From Fictibacillus arsenicus (GTDB lineage: Bacteria; Bacillota; Bacilli; Bacillales; Fictibacillaceae): a DNA stretch of 64,000 nt. Position 1 is the stretch's first letter. Each line of letters opens with the position of its first letter. Both the position numbers and the translations under genes were made by a program. Positions 55,427 through 64,000 of this stretch are shown here, one piece after another. Where the stretch lies: the NCBI RefSeq assembly GCF_001642935.1, contig NZ_CP016761.1:3968001-4032000 (forward strand), written 5' to 3'. The notes below the pieces were generated by a model, which saw only the letters and a program-made list of their open reading frames with translations, was not told where the DNA came from and did no database searches.

Positions 55427-55837
55427 TTATTTAACTTCCTCTGGCCATCCGCCCCATACGTGTGAAGCATGCCCATCTGGGTCTCTGACGATAAAGTTAT
55501 AACCCCCGTCAGGCTTAAATGTCATTTCTTCCGTTTCAATTCCCTGAGTTTGAAGTTCTTTATAAAATGTGTGGATATCATTTATTTCAAACGTAAGAAC
55601 TGCCTGCCGCTCGCCTTTTTTATTCATAAAATCAAAGCTTGGAATTTCTACGCATTCGATTAAACCAACAGCAACATTATCACGATACATCATATATGCT
55701 GCACCGTCTTCAGGATTATAAGGAAAAGAAAATTCCATCCCGAATATTTTTTGGTAAAATTCAGCAGATCGAACAGGATCTTTTACCGGCAATTGAAGAT
55801 ATGGAATTTGAAAAGGCGTTACTTTCGTTTGCTGCAT
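55427..55837 (-). CDS. VOC family protein
   Basis: 136 residues, glyoxalase-like fold: IPYLQLPVKDPVRSAEFYQK, VLTFEINDIHTFYKELQTQG, NFIVRDPDGHASHVWGGWPE. Metal-ligand His/Glu positions are plausible, substrate unknown. RBS AAAGGAG. Its own terminators on both sides suggest a monocistronic insertion into the otherwise conserved yybS/rpsR neighbourhood. Confidence 0.85.
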   Translation of the reverse strand: MQQTKVTPFQIPYLQLPVKDPVRSAEFYQKIFGMEFSFPYNPEDGAAYMMYRDNVAVGLIECVEIPSFDFMNKKGERQAVLTFEINDIHTFYKELQTQGIETEEMTFKPDGGYNFIVRDPDGHASHVWGGWPEEVK

Positions 55838-55905
55838 TAAGAAATCGCTCCTTTATACATAATCTCCCATAAACTCTTCTCGAAAACAATGCAGGTATCC
55901 TTCAA

Positions 55906-55943
55906 AAGCAAAAAAGAAGCAGCGAGAAATTCCCGCTGCTCCT
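55906..55943 (-). terminator. rpsF-ssbA-rpsR operon terminator
   Basis: GAGCAGCG/CGCTGCTTC stem followed by TTTTTT on the minus strand. Confidence 0.92.
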
Positions 55944-55954
55944 TTTATTCGATC

Positions 55955-56188
55955 TTATTCAGATACATATGGTAACAAAGCCATGTAACGCGAGCGTTTG
56001 ATCGCACGAGTCAATTGACGTTGATATTTAGCAGATGTACCAGTTACACGACGAGGAAGAATCTTACCGCGCTCAGAAATGAAACGCTTCAAAAGATCAG
56101 TGTCCTTGTAGTCGATGTAAGTGATCTTGTTTACAGTGAAGAAACAAACCTTACGACGCTTTTGGCGTCCACCACGACGTCCAGCCAT
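55955..56188 (-). CDS. rpsR: Ribosomal protein bS18
   Basis: 77 residues. [40 protein letters not shown] and YMALLPYV are bS18 hallmarks. Binds with bS6 to 16S rRNA. Third gene of the rpsF-ssbA-rpsR operon. Cys in [12 protein letters not shown]. Confidence 0.97.
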   Translation of the reverse strand: MAGRRGGRQKRRKVCFFTVNKITYIDYKDTDLLKRFISERGKILPRRVTGTSAKYQRQLTRAIKRSRYMALLPYVSE

Positions 56189-56252
56189 TGATGGTCCCCT
56201 CCTTTAATTTTTTATTTTTTATATATACCGATTCATAGTTTACGTTAGTTGT

Positions 56253-56798
56253 TTAGAATGGCAGATCGTCATCAGAAATGTCGATCGGCGTGCCATCATT
56301 TGCAAACGGGTCATCGTTGAAGTTATTACGTTTTGGGTTCTGCTGCTGTTGCTGCTGTCCGCCAAATCCGTTGTCACTTCCATAGCTGCGGTTCTGATTT
56401 TGCTGCCCAAATCCGCGGTCATTTGATGGTCCACCAAAGTTGCTGCCGCCTTGATATTGCTGGCCGCCTGCGTTAGCGTTTTTAGGTTCAAGGAATTGAA
56501 CACTTTCTGCCATTACTTCAGTAACATAGACTCTTTGACCCTGCTGGTTATCGTAAGAACGTGTTTGTACACGTCCATCCACTCCGGCAAGAGAACCTTT
56601 TTTCAGGTAGTTTGCCACGTTTTCAGCGGGCTTCCGCCAAACGACACAGTTAATAAAATCTGCTTCACGCTCACCTTGCTGATTCGAAAAAGGACGATTT
56701 ACAGCAAGTGTGAAATTAGCTACTGCCACACCGTTTGGAGTGTACTTTAATTCTGGGTCTTTCGTTAAACGTCCCACCAGTACTACACGATTTAGCAT
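56253..56798 (-). CDS. ssbA: Single-stranded DNA-binding protein SsbA
   Basis: 181 residues: OB fold ([54 protein letters not shown]) then a Gln/Asn/Gly-rich linker and the acidic tip ISDDDLPF that recruits replication and repair partners. Position between rpsF and rpsR is conserved. Confidence 0.97.
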   Translation of the reverse strand: MLNRVVLVGRLTKDPELKYTPNGVAVANFTLAVNRPFSNQQGEREADFINCVVWRKPAENVANYLKKGSLAGVDGRVQTRSYDNQQGQRVYVTEVMAESVQFLEPKNANAGGQQYQGGSNFGGPSNDRGFGQQNQNRSYGSDNGFGGQQQQQQNPKRNNFNDDPFANDGTPIDISDDDLPF

Positions 56799-56819
56799 TC
56801 AGAACCACTCCTTAAAGGA

Positions 56820-57110
56820 TTAATTTCTTTCGTCTACGATTGTCATAAAACGAAGAACATCTTCGTTGATCTTCATAAGACGGTCAAATTCATTAATCGC
56901 TTCGTTTGGAGCTACAACATCTAAAAGTGTGTAGTATCCATCGCGGAAGTCATTGATTTCGTAAGCTAAACGCTTCTTACCCATTTCCTTTTCGTTCGCG
57001 ATTTCCGCACCGTTATCAGTTAGGATGCTTTTCGCACGCTCTTTTGTTGCTTTAAGAGCTTCCTCTTCAATATTCGGACGGACGATGTACATGATTTCGT
57101 ACTTTTTCAT
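56820..57110 (-). CDS. rpsF: Ribosomal protein bS6
   Basis: 96 residues: [19 protein letters not shown] and [16 protein letters not shown] are bS6 hallmarks. Start ATG 57110 follows AAAGGAGGTGAACGGA; the longer open frame upstream is leader. First gene of the operon. Confidence 0.97.
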   Translation of the reverse strand: MKKYEIMYIVRPNIEEEALKATKERAKSILTDNGAEIANEKEMGKKRLAYEINDFRDGYYTLLDVVAPNEAINEFDRLMKINEDVLRFMTIVDERN

Positions 57111-57122
57111 TCCGTTCACCTC

Positions 57123-57160
57123 CTTTTGGTCTAAGCGGCCCAAAACATTCATTCCGGGCA
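57123..57160 (-). promoter_or_regulatory. Possible S6:S18 autoregulatory leader
   Basis: Minus strand GCCCGGAATGAATGTTTTGG-GCCGCTTAGACCAAAAG just before the rpsF RBS can form TTGG/CCAA and CCC/GGG pairings with an exposed GCCG, reminiscent of the CCG-containing S6:S18 binding motif. Not verified by covariance. Confidence 0.4.
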
Positions 57161-57356
57161 AGGAGAAAATCATCAAAAACAATATTTGTTGACAATTAAC
57201 TCACAATAAAGAATTATATCAAAACATATTGCATAAAACAAGCTTACTTTAAAATAAAGCATAAAAAAGAGAAAAAGCGACTGCTTTTCCTCCGTTTTTC
57301 ACTATTTTATTTTGATTAAATGCTTTTGAATTGTTTTTTAAAGAAACTTCGTTGAT

Positions 57357-57493
57357 AAGTTGATTGGAGCGGAAGGTGCGAGACTCCTGCGGGATCAGCG
57401 GGACAGGTGAGACTTCTAATGGCGCAAAGCGCCAAGAAGGCTCACCGCACGCCCCGCGGAAAGGGAGCACCTGGAGCGGAAATCAACACTTTC
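57357..57493 (+). repeat. Dispersed repeat copy 3
   Basis: GTTGATTGGAGCGGAAGGTG, GAGACTCCTGCGGGATCAGC, GGACAGGTGAGAC, internal GGCGCAAAGCGCC hairpin, GGCTCACCGCACGCCCCGCG and GGAGCGGAAATCAAC. Terminal inverted GTTGATT/AATCAAC. Fills most of the rpsF-ychF gap (57111-57507); the rest is AT-rich. Confidence 0.9.
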
Positions 57494-57507
57494 TAAAGCC
57501 TTTTTTA

Positions 57508-58605
57508 TTAAACATTAAAACGGAAATGAACAACATCTCCATCTTTCATCTCGTATTCTTTACCTTCTAGACGAACTTTCCCTTTTTCTTTAGCAGCAGC
57601 CATGTTGCCTGCAGCCATAAGGTCGTCATAAGCTACAACCTCTGCACGGATAAATCCTCTTTCAAAGTCAGTATGGATGATTCCAGCACATGCAGGAGCT
57701 TTCATTCCTTTACGGAACGTCCAGGCACGTACTTCCTGTACACCTGCTGTAAAGTAAGTTGCTAACCCTAATAGTGAATAAGAAGCACGAATCAGCTTAT
57801 CAAGTCCCGCTTCTTCAATACCAAGCTCACCAAGGAATGCCATTTTTTCATCCCCATCAAGCTCAGCGATCTCTTCTTCAACTTTTGCACAGATCACAAT
57901 AACTTCCGCATTTTCACGAGCAGCATATTCTTTTACCGCTTCAACGTGCTCGTTTGTTCCTTCAAGAAGCTCATCTTCACTAACATTTGCGACATATAAG
58001 ATCGGCTTCATTGTCAGCAAGTGCATCGCATGAACAATCTTTTTCTCTTCAGCTGTTAAGTCCACACTTCTTGCAGGAAGCTCTTGCATTAGTGCTTCTT
58101 TAACTTTTGAAAGAACAGCAAATTCAGCTACCGCTTCTTTGTCCTTCGATTTTGCCAATTTCTCAACACGTGCAATGCGCTTATCGATAGACTCTAAATC
58201 AGCAAAGATTAACTCAAGGTTAATAACTTCAATATCATCGATCGGATTTACTTTTCCGTGAACGTGTGTGATGTTTTCATCATCAAAACAGCGAACAACT
58301 TGTAAAATTGCATCTGTTTGACGGATATGGGATAAGAATTTGTTTCCAAGTCCTTCCCCTTTACTTGCCCCTTTTACGATACCTGCAATATCGGTAAATT
58401 CAAAAGTTGTCGGAACAACTTTTTTAGGCTGCACAAGTTCCGTTAACTTTTGAAGTCTGTGATCCGGTACTTCTACGATCCCTACGTTAGGGTCGATCGT
58501 ACAGAATGGATAGTTGGCAGATTCCGCACCTGCCTGAGTAATAGCGTTAAACAATGTTGATTTACCAACGTTCGGCAAACCAACGATTCCAGTTGTAAGA
58601 GCCAC
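57508..58605 (-). CDS. ychF: Ribosome-binding ATPase YchF
   Basis: 365 residues. Obg-family G domain specific for ATP: GIVGLPNVGKSTLFNAI, FTDIAGIVKGASKGEGLGNK, followed by coiled-coil and TGS domain (RAWTFRKGMKAPACAGIIH ... GDVVHFRFNV). Binds ribosomes; role in translation and stress. GTG at 58605 with AGAGGAGTG 8 nt upstream is the start; the frame is open further upstream without an RBS. Confidence 0.96.
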   Translation of the reverse strand: MALTTGIVGLPNVGKSTLFNAITQAGAESANYPFCTIDPNVGIVEVPDHRLQKLTELVQPKKVVPTTFEFTDIAGIVKGASKGEGLGNKFLSHIRQTDAILQVVRCFDDENITHVHGKVNPIDDIEVINLELIFADLESIDKRIARVEKLAKSKDKEAVAEFAVLSKVKEALMQELPARSVDLTAEEKKIVHAMHLLTMKPILYVANVSEDELLEGTNEHVEAVKEYAARENAEVIVICAKVEEEIAELDGDEKMAFLGELGIEEAGLDKLIRASYSLLGLATYFTAGVQEVRAWTFRKGMKAPACAGIIHTDFERGFIRAEVVAYDDLMAAGNMAAAKEKGKVRLEGKEYEMKDGDVVHFRFNV

Positions 58606-58815
58606 TGTTATTTCACTCCTCTGTTTTATATGAAGCTCGGGAAGCCGAGACTTTTCAGTTAAAAAAATATCCTTCCCAATTATAGGTTTTATCACTTTAA
58701 AAAACAAGAAGAACCGGGACATGATATACCCGGTTCATTGTCTGCTGATTTTTTCAAATCAACCTTACAATCATAAAATGTACTTTCTTCCAGAAGACGG
58801 ACCCTTTCCAATACT

Positions 58816-59013
58816 TTACTCTCCTGGTGATGCTAATACTTTCTTTATTTTCTTCGCAAATTCGGATCTAGGCAGCATTACACTGTGCTGACAACCCATA
58901 CACTTAATCCGGATATCTGCACCCATGCGAATAACCTTCCATCGATTCGTTCCACATGGGTGCTGTTTCTTCATTTCTACTTCATCATGAAGGTAAAATT
59001 CTTTTTGCTGCAT
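58816..59013 (-). CDS. DUF951 small zinc-ribbon-like protein
   Basis: 65 residues. HPCGTNRWKVIRMGADIRIK and CMGCQHSVMLPRSEF are the DUF951 signature; Cys residues suggest metal binding. Unknown function; in Bacillus it sits beside ychF and a mechanosensitive channel. Starts 2 nt after the channel gene stop. Confidence 0.88.
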   Translation of the reverse strand: MQQKEFYLHDEVEMKKQHPCGTNRWKVIRMGADIRIKCMGCQHSVMLPRSEFAKKIKKVLASPGE

Positions 59014-59015
59014 TG

Positions 59016-59924
59016 TCAGCCCTCCATTTTGTTCTTGTTTTCTTTCGAATTTGCCTCTTTATGATACGTGACCATTTTCGGATATGGAATTTCGATACCC
59101 GCTTTTTCTAGTTCAAGTTTTAATGTTTTTCTAAGCTCTCTTGCTATCTTAAAATGAGTCATCGGGAGTACTTCAGACGTTACACGAATGATCACTTCAG
59201 AAGCCCCGAGCATTTGAACGCCGAGCACTTCAGGATCTTTCACCATTTCAGGATAATCAGGTTTTACTCGTTTAACAACATCTTCAATGATTCTTTGTGC
59301 TTTATCGATATCTTCTTCATACGCAATGCTTAAATCGACTACGGCAATGCTGTTATGAACGGAAAAGTTTGTTACTTCTGTGATAGACGAATTCGGCAGG
59401 ATATGCAATTCTCCTGTCCAGCTCTTAATTTTTGTTGTCCGAAGACCAATTTCTTCTACCGTTCCTTCAAAACTAGCAATCCGTACCGTATCCCCGACAG
59501 AAAACTGATTTTCAAAAATGATAAAAAACCCTGTAATGATATCTCTTACGAGGTTTTGAGCACCAAAACCGATTGCGAGGCCTAAAACCCCTGCTCCTGC
59601 CAGTATGCCTCTGACATCCATAAATTCACCTAATATCGCTAAGATGGCTATAAAATATATCACATAAGTAGCTACGTTATTTAAGAGCCTAAACAATGTG
59701 TTTTCTCTTTTTTCACTAAGCCGTAAAGGCGATTTTAATCTGACCTTAAAAATATTAGCGACTGCAGCTTTAATGATGTATTTAAAGATGACTGCAATAA
59801 CGATGATTGCTACAATTTTCAGTCCGGTAGCACCAATCCCAGCCCACCATTCTTTATCTGAAAATATAGTAACTGCTTGTTCTGCTGTTTTAGGTAAATC
59901 TGTACCTGCCAATGAAGTCTCCAT
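59016..59924 (-). CDS. Small-conductance mechanosensitive channel, MscS family
   Basis: 302 residues: three N-terminal membrane helices, pore-lining helix with Gly/Ala pattern (GILAGAGVLGLAIGFGAQNL), beta domain (FSVGDTVRIASFEGTVEEIG) and C-terminal alpha/beta domain. Releases solutes on hypo-osmotic shock. First ATG directly abuts GAGAGG; a TTG four codons later has better spacing from GGATGGAG. Two-gene operon with the DUF951 gene. Confidence 0.9.
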   Translation of the reverse strand: METSLAGTDLPKTAEQAVTIFSDKEWWAGIGATGLKIVAIIVIAVIFKYIIKAAVANIFKVRLKSPLRLSEKRENTLFRLLNNVATYVIYFIAILAILGEFMDVRGILAGAGVLGLAIGFGAQNLVRDIITGFFIIFENQFSVGDTVRIASFEGTVEEIGLRTTKIKSWTGELHILPNSSITEVTNFSVHNSIAVVDLSIAYEEDIDKAQRIIEDVVKRVKPDYPEMVKDPEVLGVQMLGASEVIIRVTSEVLPMTHFKIARELRKTLKLELEKAGIEIPYPKMVTYHKEANSKENKNKMEG

Positions 59925-60134
59925 CCTCTCATTGATTATGAAATTATTTAATCAGCTTTTACATAGAATTACAATGTCATTCATAGAAAAGCGGTATGAA
60001 AAATTTATTCGGTTACGAGCATGGCTTAAACGGGTATAGTCCATAAACAAAAGTCTGATTATTCTATTCTACCATGTATAGGAAAAGGAATTCTTCCGTA
60101 TACTAAGTAGTACCATAATAAAGGAGAGGATGTC

Positions 60135-60767
60135 ATGTTCCTCAAACGGAAGCTAGGACTAGGTAAACCCATTCAATATAAATTGCACCACGAAGAAAAG
60201 GAAGCCACACTAAGAATTACAGAACAAATTTTACCTATGCTTCCGGAATCGAGCCGCCAGCCAGTCGTTATCGTATGCATTGGTACAGACAGATCAACCG
60301 GCGACGCACTTGGCCCCCTTGTTGGCACTAAGCTATACAATAAAGATACTTTTCCCTTTCATGTGTATGGAACCCTGGATGATCCCGTTCATGCGGTGAA
60401 TCTCGAAGAAAAACTTAAAATGATTGAAGCTGAACATCCAGGAGCATTTATCATTGGAATTGATGCTTGTCTGGGACGGTTGAATCATGTTGGAATGGTT
60501 TCCATTAATGAAGGTCCTGTCAAACCTGGAGCAGGAGTGAACAAACAGCTTCCGCCTGTCGGAGATATGCATATTACCGGAATTGTAAACGTGAGCGGTT
60601 TTATGGAATATTTCGTTCTGCAGAATACGAGACTCAGCATCGTAATGAAAATGGCCGATTTAATTGCAGACTCGCTGCACATGGCTTGCCTGAGAAAAAA
60701 AATTCAGCAAAAAAACATGATGCACCAAACAGAATCTCGTTCACAAGACATCTATAAAATTCAATAA
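60135..60767 (+). CDS. yyaC: Sporulation protein YyaC (DUF1256, GPR-like fold)
   Basis: 210 residues. VVIVCIGTDRSTGDALGPLV, IGIDACLGRLNHVGMVSINE, PGAGVNKQLPPVGDMHITGI. DUF1256 family related to the germination protease GPR; known in B. subtilis as a forespore-expressed gene near spo0J. RBS AAAGGAGAGG. Only plus-strand gene near here; no sigma-F promoter was convincingly seen. Confidence 0.92.
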   Translation: MFLKRKLGLGKPIQYKLHHEEKEATLRITEQILPMLPESSRQPVVIVCIGTDRSTGDALGPLVGTKLYNKDTFPFHVYGTLDDPVHAVNLEEKLKMIEAEHPGAFIIGIDACLGRLNHVGMVSINEGPVKPGAGVNKQLPPVGDMHITGIVNVSGFMEYFVLQNTRLSIVMKMADLIADSLHMACLRKKIQQKNMMHQTESRSQDIYKIQ

Positions 60768-60770
60768 GAA

Positions 60771-60810
60771 ACAAAGCCGCTCATATCGATTGATACCAGC
60801 GGCTTTTCTT
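60771..60810. terminator. Bidirectional terminator between yyaC and the DUF554 gene
   Basis: AAAGCCGCT/AGCGGCTTT stem, 16-nt loop, T tracts on both strands. Confidence 0.88.
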
Positions 60811-61543
60811 ATAGAATTCCCTGTGAAAAAGCTAGAATGCTATCCCATTTTTCTACAATAAAAACAAGTATCCCTGCGATTAAAAGTCCAGGAAGCAGGT
60901 TAGCTACCCGGATTTTTGCTACTCCGAGCAAGTTCAGACCTATTGCGACGATCATAATTCCACCTGTGCCAGTAATTTCAACAATCAGCGCGTCCATGAG
61001 CTCTTGTGGCACAAACCGGTCGATTTGTGTGGCTAATAACGTAATGGCACCCTGATATAAGACAACCGGGATCGCAGAGAACATCACACCTATGCCAAGT
61101 GCTGAAGTAAATAAAATGGCACAGAATCCGTCAATCAAAGCCTTTGTGTAAAGGACATCATGTTCTTGTCTCAATCCACTGTCTAAAGCGCCGACAATAG
61201 ACATTGCTCCAACAACGAAAACGAGTGTAGCTGTAACAAACCCTGTTGCAACAGATCCTTTATCCTGTTTGCCCACTTTTGTCTCCAGCCATTTCCCAAC
61301 TGAGTTCAGTTTTTCTTCAAGATTCCACCACTCGCCTAACGCTCCTCCAACAGCCAGGCTGGCGATTACGATAAGAAATTGTTCGCTTTTAAGCCCCATG
61401 CCTATTCCTAAAATCGTGACTGCTAGTGCCATTGCCTGAAGAATGGTGTCTTTTATTCGATCTGGTATAGCTGTCCAAAATAAACCTAAAAAGCTTCCAG
61501 AGATGATTGCGATACCGTTAACCAATGTTCCTAAAAGTGACAT
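60809..61543 (-). CDS. DUF554 membrane protein
   Basis: 244 residues, six to seven membrane helices. GTLVNGIAIISGSFLGLFW, FVVGAMSIVGALDSGLRQEH and GTGGIMIVAIGLNLLGVAKI are DUF554 hallmarks. Possible transporter, function unknown. The gap to spo0J (61544-61907) has no feature beyond the spo0J terminator; a weak 37-codon remnant-like frame is not assignable. Confidence 0.87.
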   Translation of the reverse strand: MSLLGTLVNGIAIISGSFLGLFWTAIPDRIKDTILQAMALAVTILGIGMGLKSEQFLIVIASLAVGGALGEWWNLEEKLNSVGKWLETKVGKQDKGSVATGFVTATLVFVVGAMSIVGALDSGLRQEHDVLYTKALIDGFCAILFTSALGIGVMFSAIPVVLYQGAITLLATQIDRFVPQELMDALIVEITGTGGIMIVAIGLNLLGVAKIRVANLLPGLLIAGILVFIVEKWDSILAFSQGIL

Positions 61544-61875
61544 ATCTTTTATCTCCTATCCAAGTAGACCTTCGATGATTTCCCTATAGCTCTGATCTTT
61601 ACTTCTTCGGTATAACCGAAGCTGATCCGCAGAGTTCCTTCATTGTTTTTATTTGTCCGGCTGCTTCGTAAATATGACAGACTTAGCAGACTTACAGCCA
61701 AAGATGGAAGGAATCTCATATCCTGCATCAGTTACAACTGTCGAGGCTTTTTTGACAAGAAACAGCCGCTCCGTTCAAGAGTTTCCTATGTAACCGGATG
61801 TACAACAGGTTCGATGTTCAAATATTCTCCCTCTTTGTAGGTTGAGAGAACTACTTTTCAGATAACCCATAGTGT

Positions 61876-61904
61876 AAAAAAGAAACCACCTCATCGATGG
61901 TTTC
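61876..61904 (-). terminator. soj-spo0J terminator
   Basis: GAAACCA/TGGTTTC stem then TTTTTT on the minus strand. Confidence 0.88.
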
Positions 61905-61907
61905 ATG

Positions 61908-62744
61908 CTACTTTTCTAATAGATCTAAAATCCGTTCTAAATCATCCTGAGAAAAGAATTCTATTTCAATTTTCCCTTTGCGTTTAGACTTTTTGATAGA
62001 AACGCTCGTACCAAAACGATCTCGTAATGATGATTCTTTCTCTTTAAAAAACACGTCCGTTTGTGCAGTTTTCTTTTTTGTTCCACGTGAAACATTCATA
62101 TTGATGTCTTGAATGAGCTTCTCGAGTTGTCTTACATTTAAACCGTCATCTGTAATCCGCTGAACAACCTGCTGCATTTTTGATTTCTTCTTAAGTCCGA
62201 GTAATGCACGGCCGTGTCCCATCGTAATCATGCCATTGGACAAAAGCTCTAAAACGGGTTTTGGCAGCTGCAAGAGACGGATATGGTTCGCAATATGCGG
62301 ACGGCTTTTTCCGACTCTGGAAGCCAGTTCTTCTTGTGTAAGTTTAAGATGGTCTATTAGCTTCTGGTAAGCCTGAGCCTCTTCCACAGGATTTAAGTCT
62401 TCCCGCTGAAGGTTTTCGATCAGCGCTACTTCCATCATTTTTTCTTCTGAATAATCTTTTATGATAACCGGAATATTCTTAAGTCCTGCTTCTGATGCAG
62501 CTCGGAACCTTCGTTCTCCAAGGATAATCTCATAGCCCTTTATGCTTTTTCTAGCCAAGATCGGCTGCAGTATTCCATGTTCCTGAATCGATTCCTTCAG
62601 CTCGTCAATCGCTTTTTGGTCGAAAACTTTTCGGGGCTGATACGGATTCGGCCTGAGCTCTTTTACACTGACTTCTTGGACTTGTTCTTCTTCATTTTGT
62701 ATTAACGCTCCAAGCCCTTTACCTAACCCTTTCGCCAATGCCAA
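61908..62744 (-). CDS. spo0J: Chromosome partitioning CTPase Spo0J (ParB)
   Basis: 278 residues: LRPNPYQPRKVFD, the CTP/clamp motif GERRFRAASEAGL, HTH (LASRVGKSRPHIANHIRLL; MGHGRALLGL) and C-terminal dimerisation domain (KIEIEFFSQDDLERILDLL). Loads on parS, slides as a clamp and recruits SMC. TTG start at 62744 overlaps the soj end by 26 nt. Contains a parS site within its own gene. Confidence 0.96.
   Translation of the reverse strand: MALAKGLGKGLGALIQNEEEQVQEVSVKELRPNPYQPRKVFDQKAIDELKESIQEHGILQPILARKSIKGYEIILGERRFRAASEAGLKNIPVIIKDYSEEKMMEVALIENLQREDLNPVEEAQAYQKLIDHLKLTQEELASRVGKSRPHIANHIRLLQLPKPVLELLSNGMITMGHGRALLGLKKKSKMQQVVQRITDDGLNVRQLEKLIQDINMNVSRGTKKKTAQTDVFFKEKESSLRDRFGTSVSIKKSKRKGKIEIEFFSQDDLERILDLLEK
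62079..62094. promoter_or_regulatory. parS site
   Basis: TGTTCCACGTGAAACA, exact match to TGTTNCACGTGAAACA, inside spo0J as in B. subtilis. Confidence 0.97.
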
Positions 62745-63492
62745 TCACTTCCTTCGCAAAATCTAAATAAACATCTGCACCCCGGGATTTCGGATCATAA
62801 ATAATAATCGGTTTTCCATGACTTGGCGCTTCTGATAGTCTAACATTTCTTGGTATGATCGTTTCATACACTTTATCTTGGAAATACTTTTTCACTTCTT
62901 CGATTACTTGAATGCCTAAATTCGTTCGTGCATCAAGCATTGTAAGCAATACACCGTCAATCATAAGATCAGTATTTAAATGCTTTTGCACAAGACGTAC
63001 CGTGTTTAACAGCTGGCTAAGCCCTTCAAGTGCGTAATATTCACATTGAACCGGTATTATGACAGATTCTGATGCCGTTAAAGAGTTGATCGTAAGCAGA
63101 CCAAGAGATGGAGGACAATCGATAATGATATAATCATAAATCGGACTTACCTTCTCTAATGCTCTTTTTAATCTGACTTCTCGAGAGATAGTCGGTACAA
63201 GTTCGATCTCCGCTCCTGCCAGCTGGATAGTAGAAGGGAGAATATGTAATCCTTCACAGATCGTTTCCACAATTACATCTTTAACTTCCACATCCTCAAC
63301 TAAGACATTGTAGATACATTGATCAATATCTCCTTTGTCTACTCCTACACCGCTTGTCGCGTTACCTTGAGGATCTATATCTACTAACAATACTTTTTTT
63401 CCGAAATATGCTAAGCATGCACCAAGGTTGACTGACGTAGTCGTTTTTCCGACTCCGCCTTTCTGGTTGGCTACTGCAATGATCTTCGCCAC
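62719..63492 (-). CDS. soj: Chromosome partitioning ATPase Soj (ParA)
   Basis: 257 residues: deviant Walker A QKGGVGKTTTSVNLG (9-23), VLLVDIDPQGNATSGVG, Walker B YDYIIIDCPPSLGLL. Works with Spo0J and regulates DnaA. Start ATG with upstream TAGGTGACAACGTGG-type RBS. Precedes spo0J in the operon. Confidence 0.97.
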   Translation of the reverse strand: MAKIIAVANQKGGVGKTTTSVNLGACLAYFGKKVLLVDIDPQGNATSGVGVDKGDIDQCIYNVLVEDVEVKDVIVETICEGLHILPSTIQLAGAEIELVPTISREVRLKRALEKVSPIYDYIIIDCPPSLGLLTINSLTASESVIIPVQCEYYALEGLSQLLNTVRLVQKHLNTDLMIDGVLLTMLDARTNLGIQVIEEVKKYFQDKVYETIIPRNVRLSEAPSHGKPIIIYDPKSRGADVYLDFAKEVIGIGERVR

Positions 63493-63655
63493 GTTGTCAC
63501 CTACCTCACTTAATGAACAATCAATTATCTATTATTCTATCATGAAGATTTTAAAATAACTTATTGAAATAATAAAAAAAAGATTTTTTCTGAGGCATTA
63601 TTTTTTAAATGTAAAATTTTTTTAGAAAGGCTGTTTGAGTAAACTTCGCTGCTCT

Positions 63656-63797
63656 TGGAAGTGGTTGATTTCCGTTTCAGGTGCTCGCTTTCCGCGGGGC
63701 GTGCGGTGAGCCTCCCTATCGCTTCGTGCTGGCGGGGTCTCACCTGTCCCGCTGATCCCGCAGGAGTCTCGCACCTTACACTCCAATCAACCTGTCA
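63656..63797 (-). repeat. Dispersed repeat copy 4
   Basis: Reverse copy of the 57357 unit: GTTGATTTCCGTTTCAGG left end, GGCGTGCGGTGAGCC, GGTCTCACCTGTCCCGCTGA, TCCCGCAGGAGTCTCGCACC, CCAATCAAC right end. Occupies the centre of the 423-bp noc-soj gap; the rest of the gap is AT-rich. Confidence 0.9.
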
Positions 63798-63875
63798 ATG
63801 AAGATAATGAACAAAATAGGTAAAAGCAACAAGCTTTTAGAAAAAATCAGCACCGATATTTTTGAGGAAATAATA

Positions 63876-63911
63876 CAAAAAACCACCAGCTTTAAACAGC
63901 TGATGGTTTTA
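63876..63911 (-). terminator. noc terminator
   Basis: AACCATCAGCT/AGCTGGTGGTT stem then TTTTTTG on the minus strand. Confidence 0.92.
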
Positions 63912-63915
63912 ACTC

Positions 63916-64000
63916 TTAATTTTTAGGAATTCGAATGGTAAACTGATAGAATTCTTCGTGCTCTTCTTCTTCCGTATCAATAGAAAGTCCGCTTTGAACG
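63916..64000 (-). CDS. noc: Nucleoid occlusion protein Noc (C-terminal 27 residues only)
   Basis: The visible end reads SGLSIDTEEEEHEEFYQFTI-RIPKN-stop, like the end of ParB-family Noc, and noc is the expected neighbour of soj. Too short to be certain from sequence alone. Confidence 0.72.
   Translation of the reverse strand, partial: VQSGLSIDTEEEEHEEFYQFTIRIPKN

Noticed and set aside
61640-61840. Frame resembling a transposase fragment (STVVTDAGYEIPSIFG) on the minus strand
   Set aside because: Only a few residues look like an IS DAGY motif; no other domain or inverted repeats. Too weak to call.

Overview
This is a stretch of chromosome from a low-GC, Gram-positive, spore-forming Bacillaceae. 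The gene order noc - soj - spo0J ... ychF - rpsF - ssbA - rpsR ... gdpP - rplI - dnaB - purA ... walRKHIJ - htrC - rlmH is the conserved block immediately to one side of oriC in Bacillus and its relatives. yyaC (a sporulation gene), Soj/Spo0J and an exact parS site support this. oriC should lie beyond the right-hand end. The genus cannot be fixed from sequence alone; dispersed repeats of about 110-140 bp and lone paralogues are compatible with Fictibacillus-like or related Bacillus lineages.

Layout. About 1-5.6 kb: the 5' part of a large catalase gene, then a plasmid-type ParM/ParR pair beside a block of G(T/C)AAAC iterons that looks like its centromere, and a divergent beta-helix (pectate-lyase-like) gene. 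5-9 kb: GNAT acetyltransferase, a MutS2-like ATPase without Smr domain, an unusual leader (consensus promoter, short ORFs, two terminators) and an RlmN-type rRNA methyltransferase. 9.4-13 kb: peptide transporter, an AraC/GyrI regulator with a DUF1761 membrane protein, and a decayed GNAT-like gene. 13-17 kb: a sulfur locus with two divergent SAM (S-box) riboswitches driving a flavin monooxygenase plus MetQ-like lipoprotein on one side and an acyl-CoA-dehydrogenase-family oxidoreductase on the other. 17-21 kb: ManP-type PTS permease and OpuD-type betaine transporter. 21-31.5 kb: fatty-acid-type degradation cluster (two acyl-CoA ligases, thiolase, acyl-CoA dehydrogenase, CaiB-type CoA-transferase, SDR) with its sigma-54 activator and two good -24/-12 promoters.

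31.6-37 kb is the most accessory-looking part. It begins with a divergent rlmH fragment and ends at the intact rlmH. It holds a nuclease-helicase (DUF2075) next to a MazG-like pyrophosphohydrolase, broken DUF488 and possibly rhodanese genes, and an AT-rich AraC/VOC pair bounded by near-identical copies of the rlmH 3' end, resembling the SCC-type attachment-site arrangement.

37-64 kb is core: rlmH, htrC, the walRKHIJ cell-wall signalling operon, an M23 endopeptidase with a consensus WalR box nearby, a PlsY paralogue, a Lys-Glu-Asp-Phe tRNA operon, purA with candidate PurR boxes, the replicative helicase, rplI, c-di-AMP phosphodiesterase gdpP, the S6/SSB/S18 operon, ychF, an MscS channel, yyaC, and spo0J/soj/noc. 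Four copies of a dispersed repeat (MITE-like) and three unrelated sets of about 21-bp tandem repeats sit in intergenic gaps.
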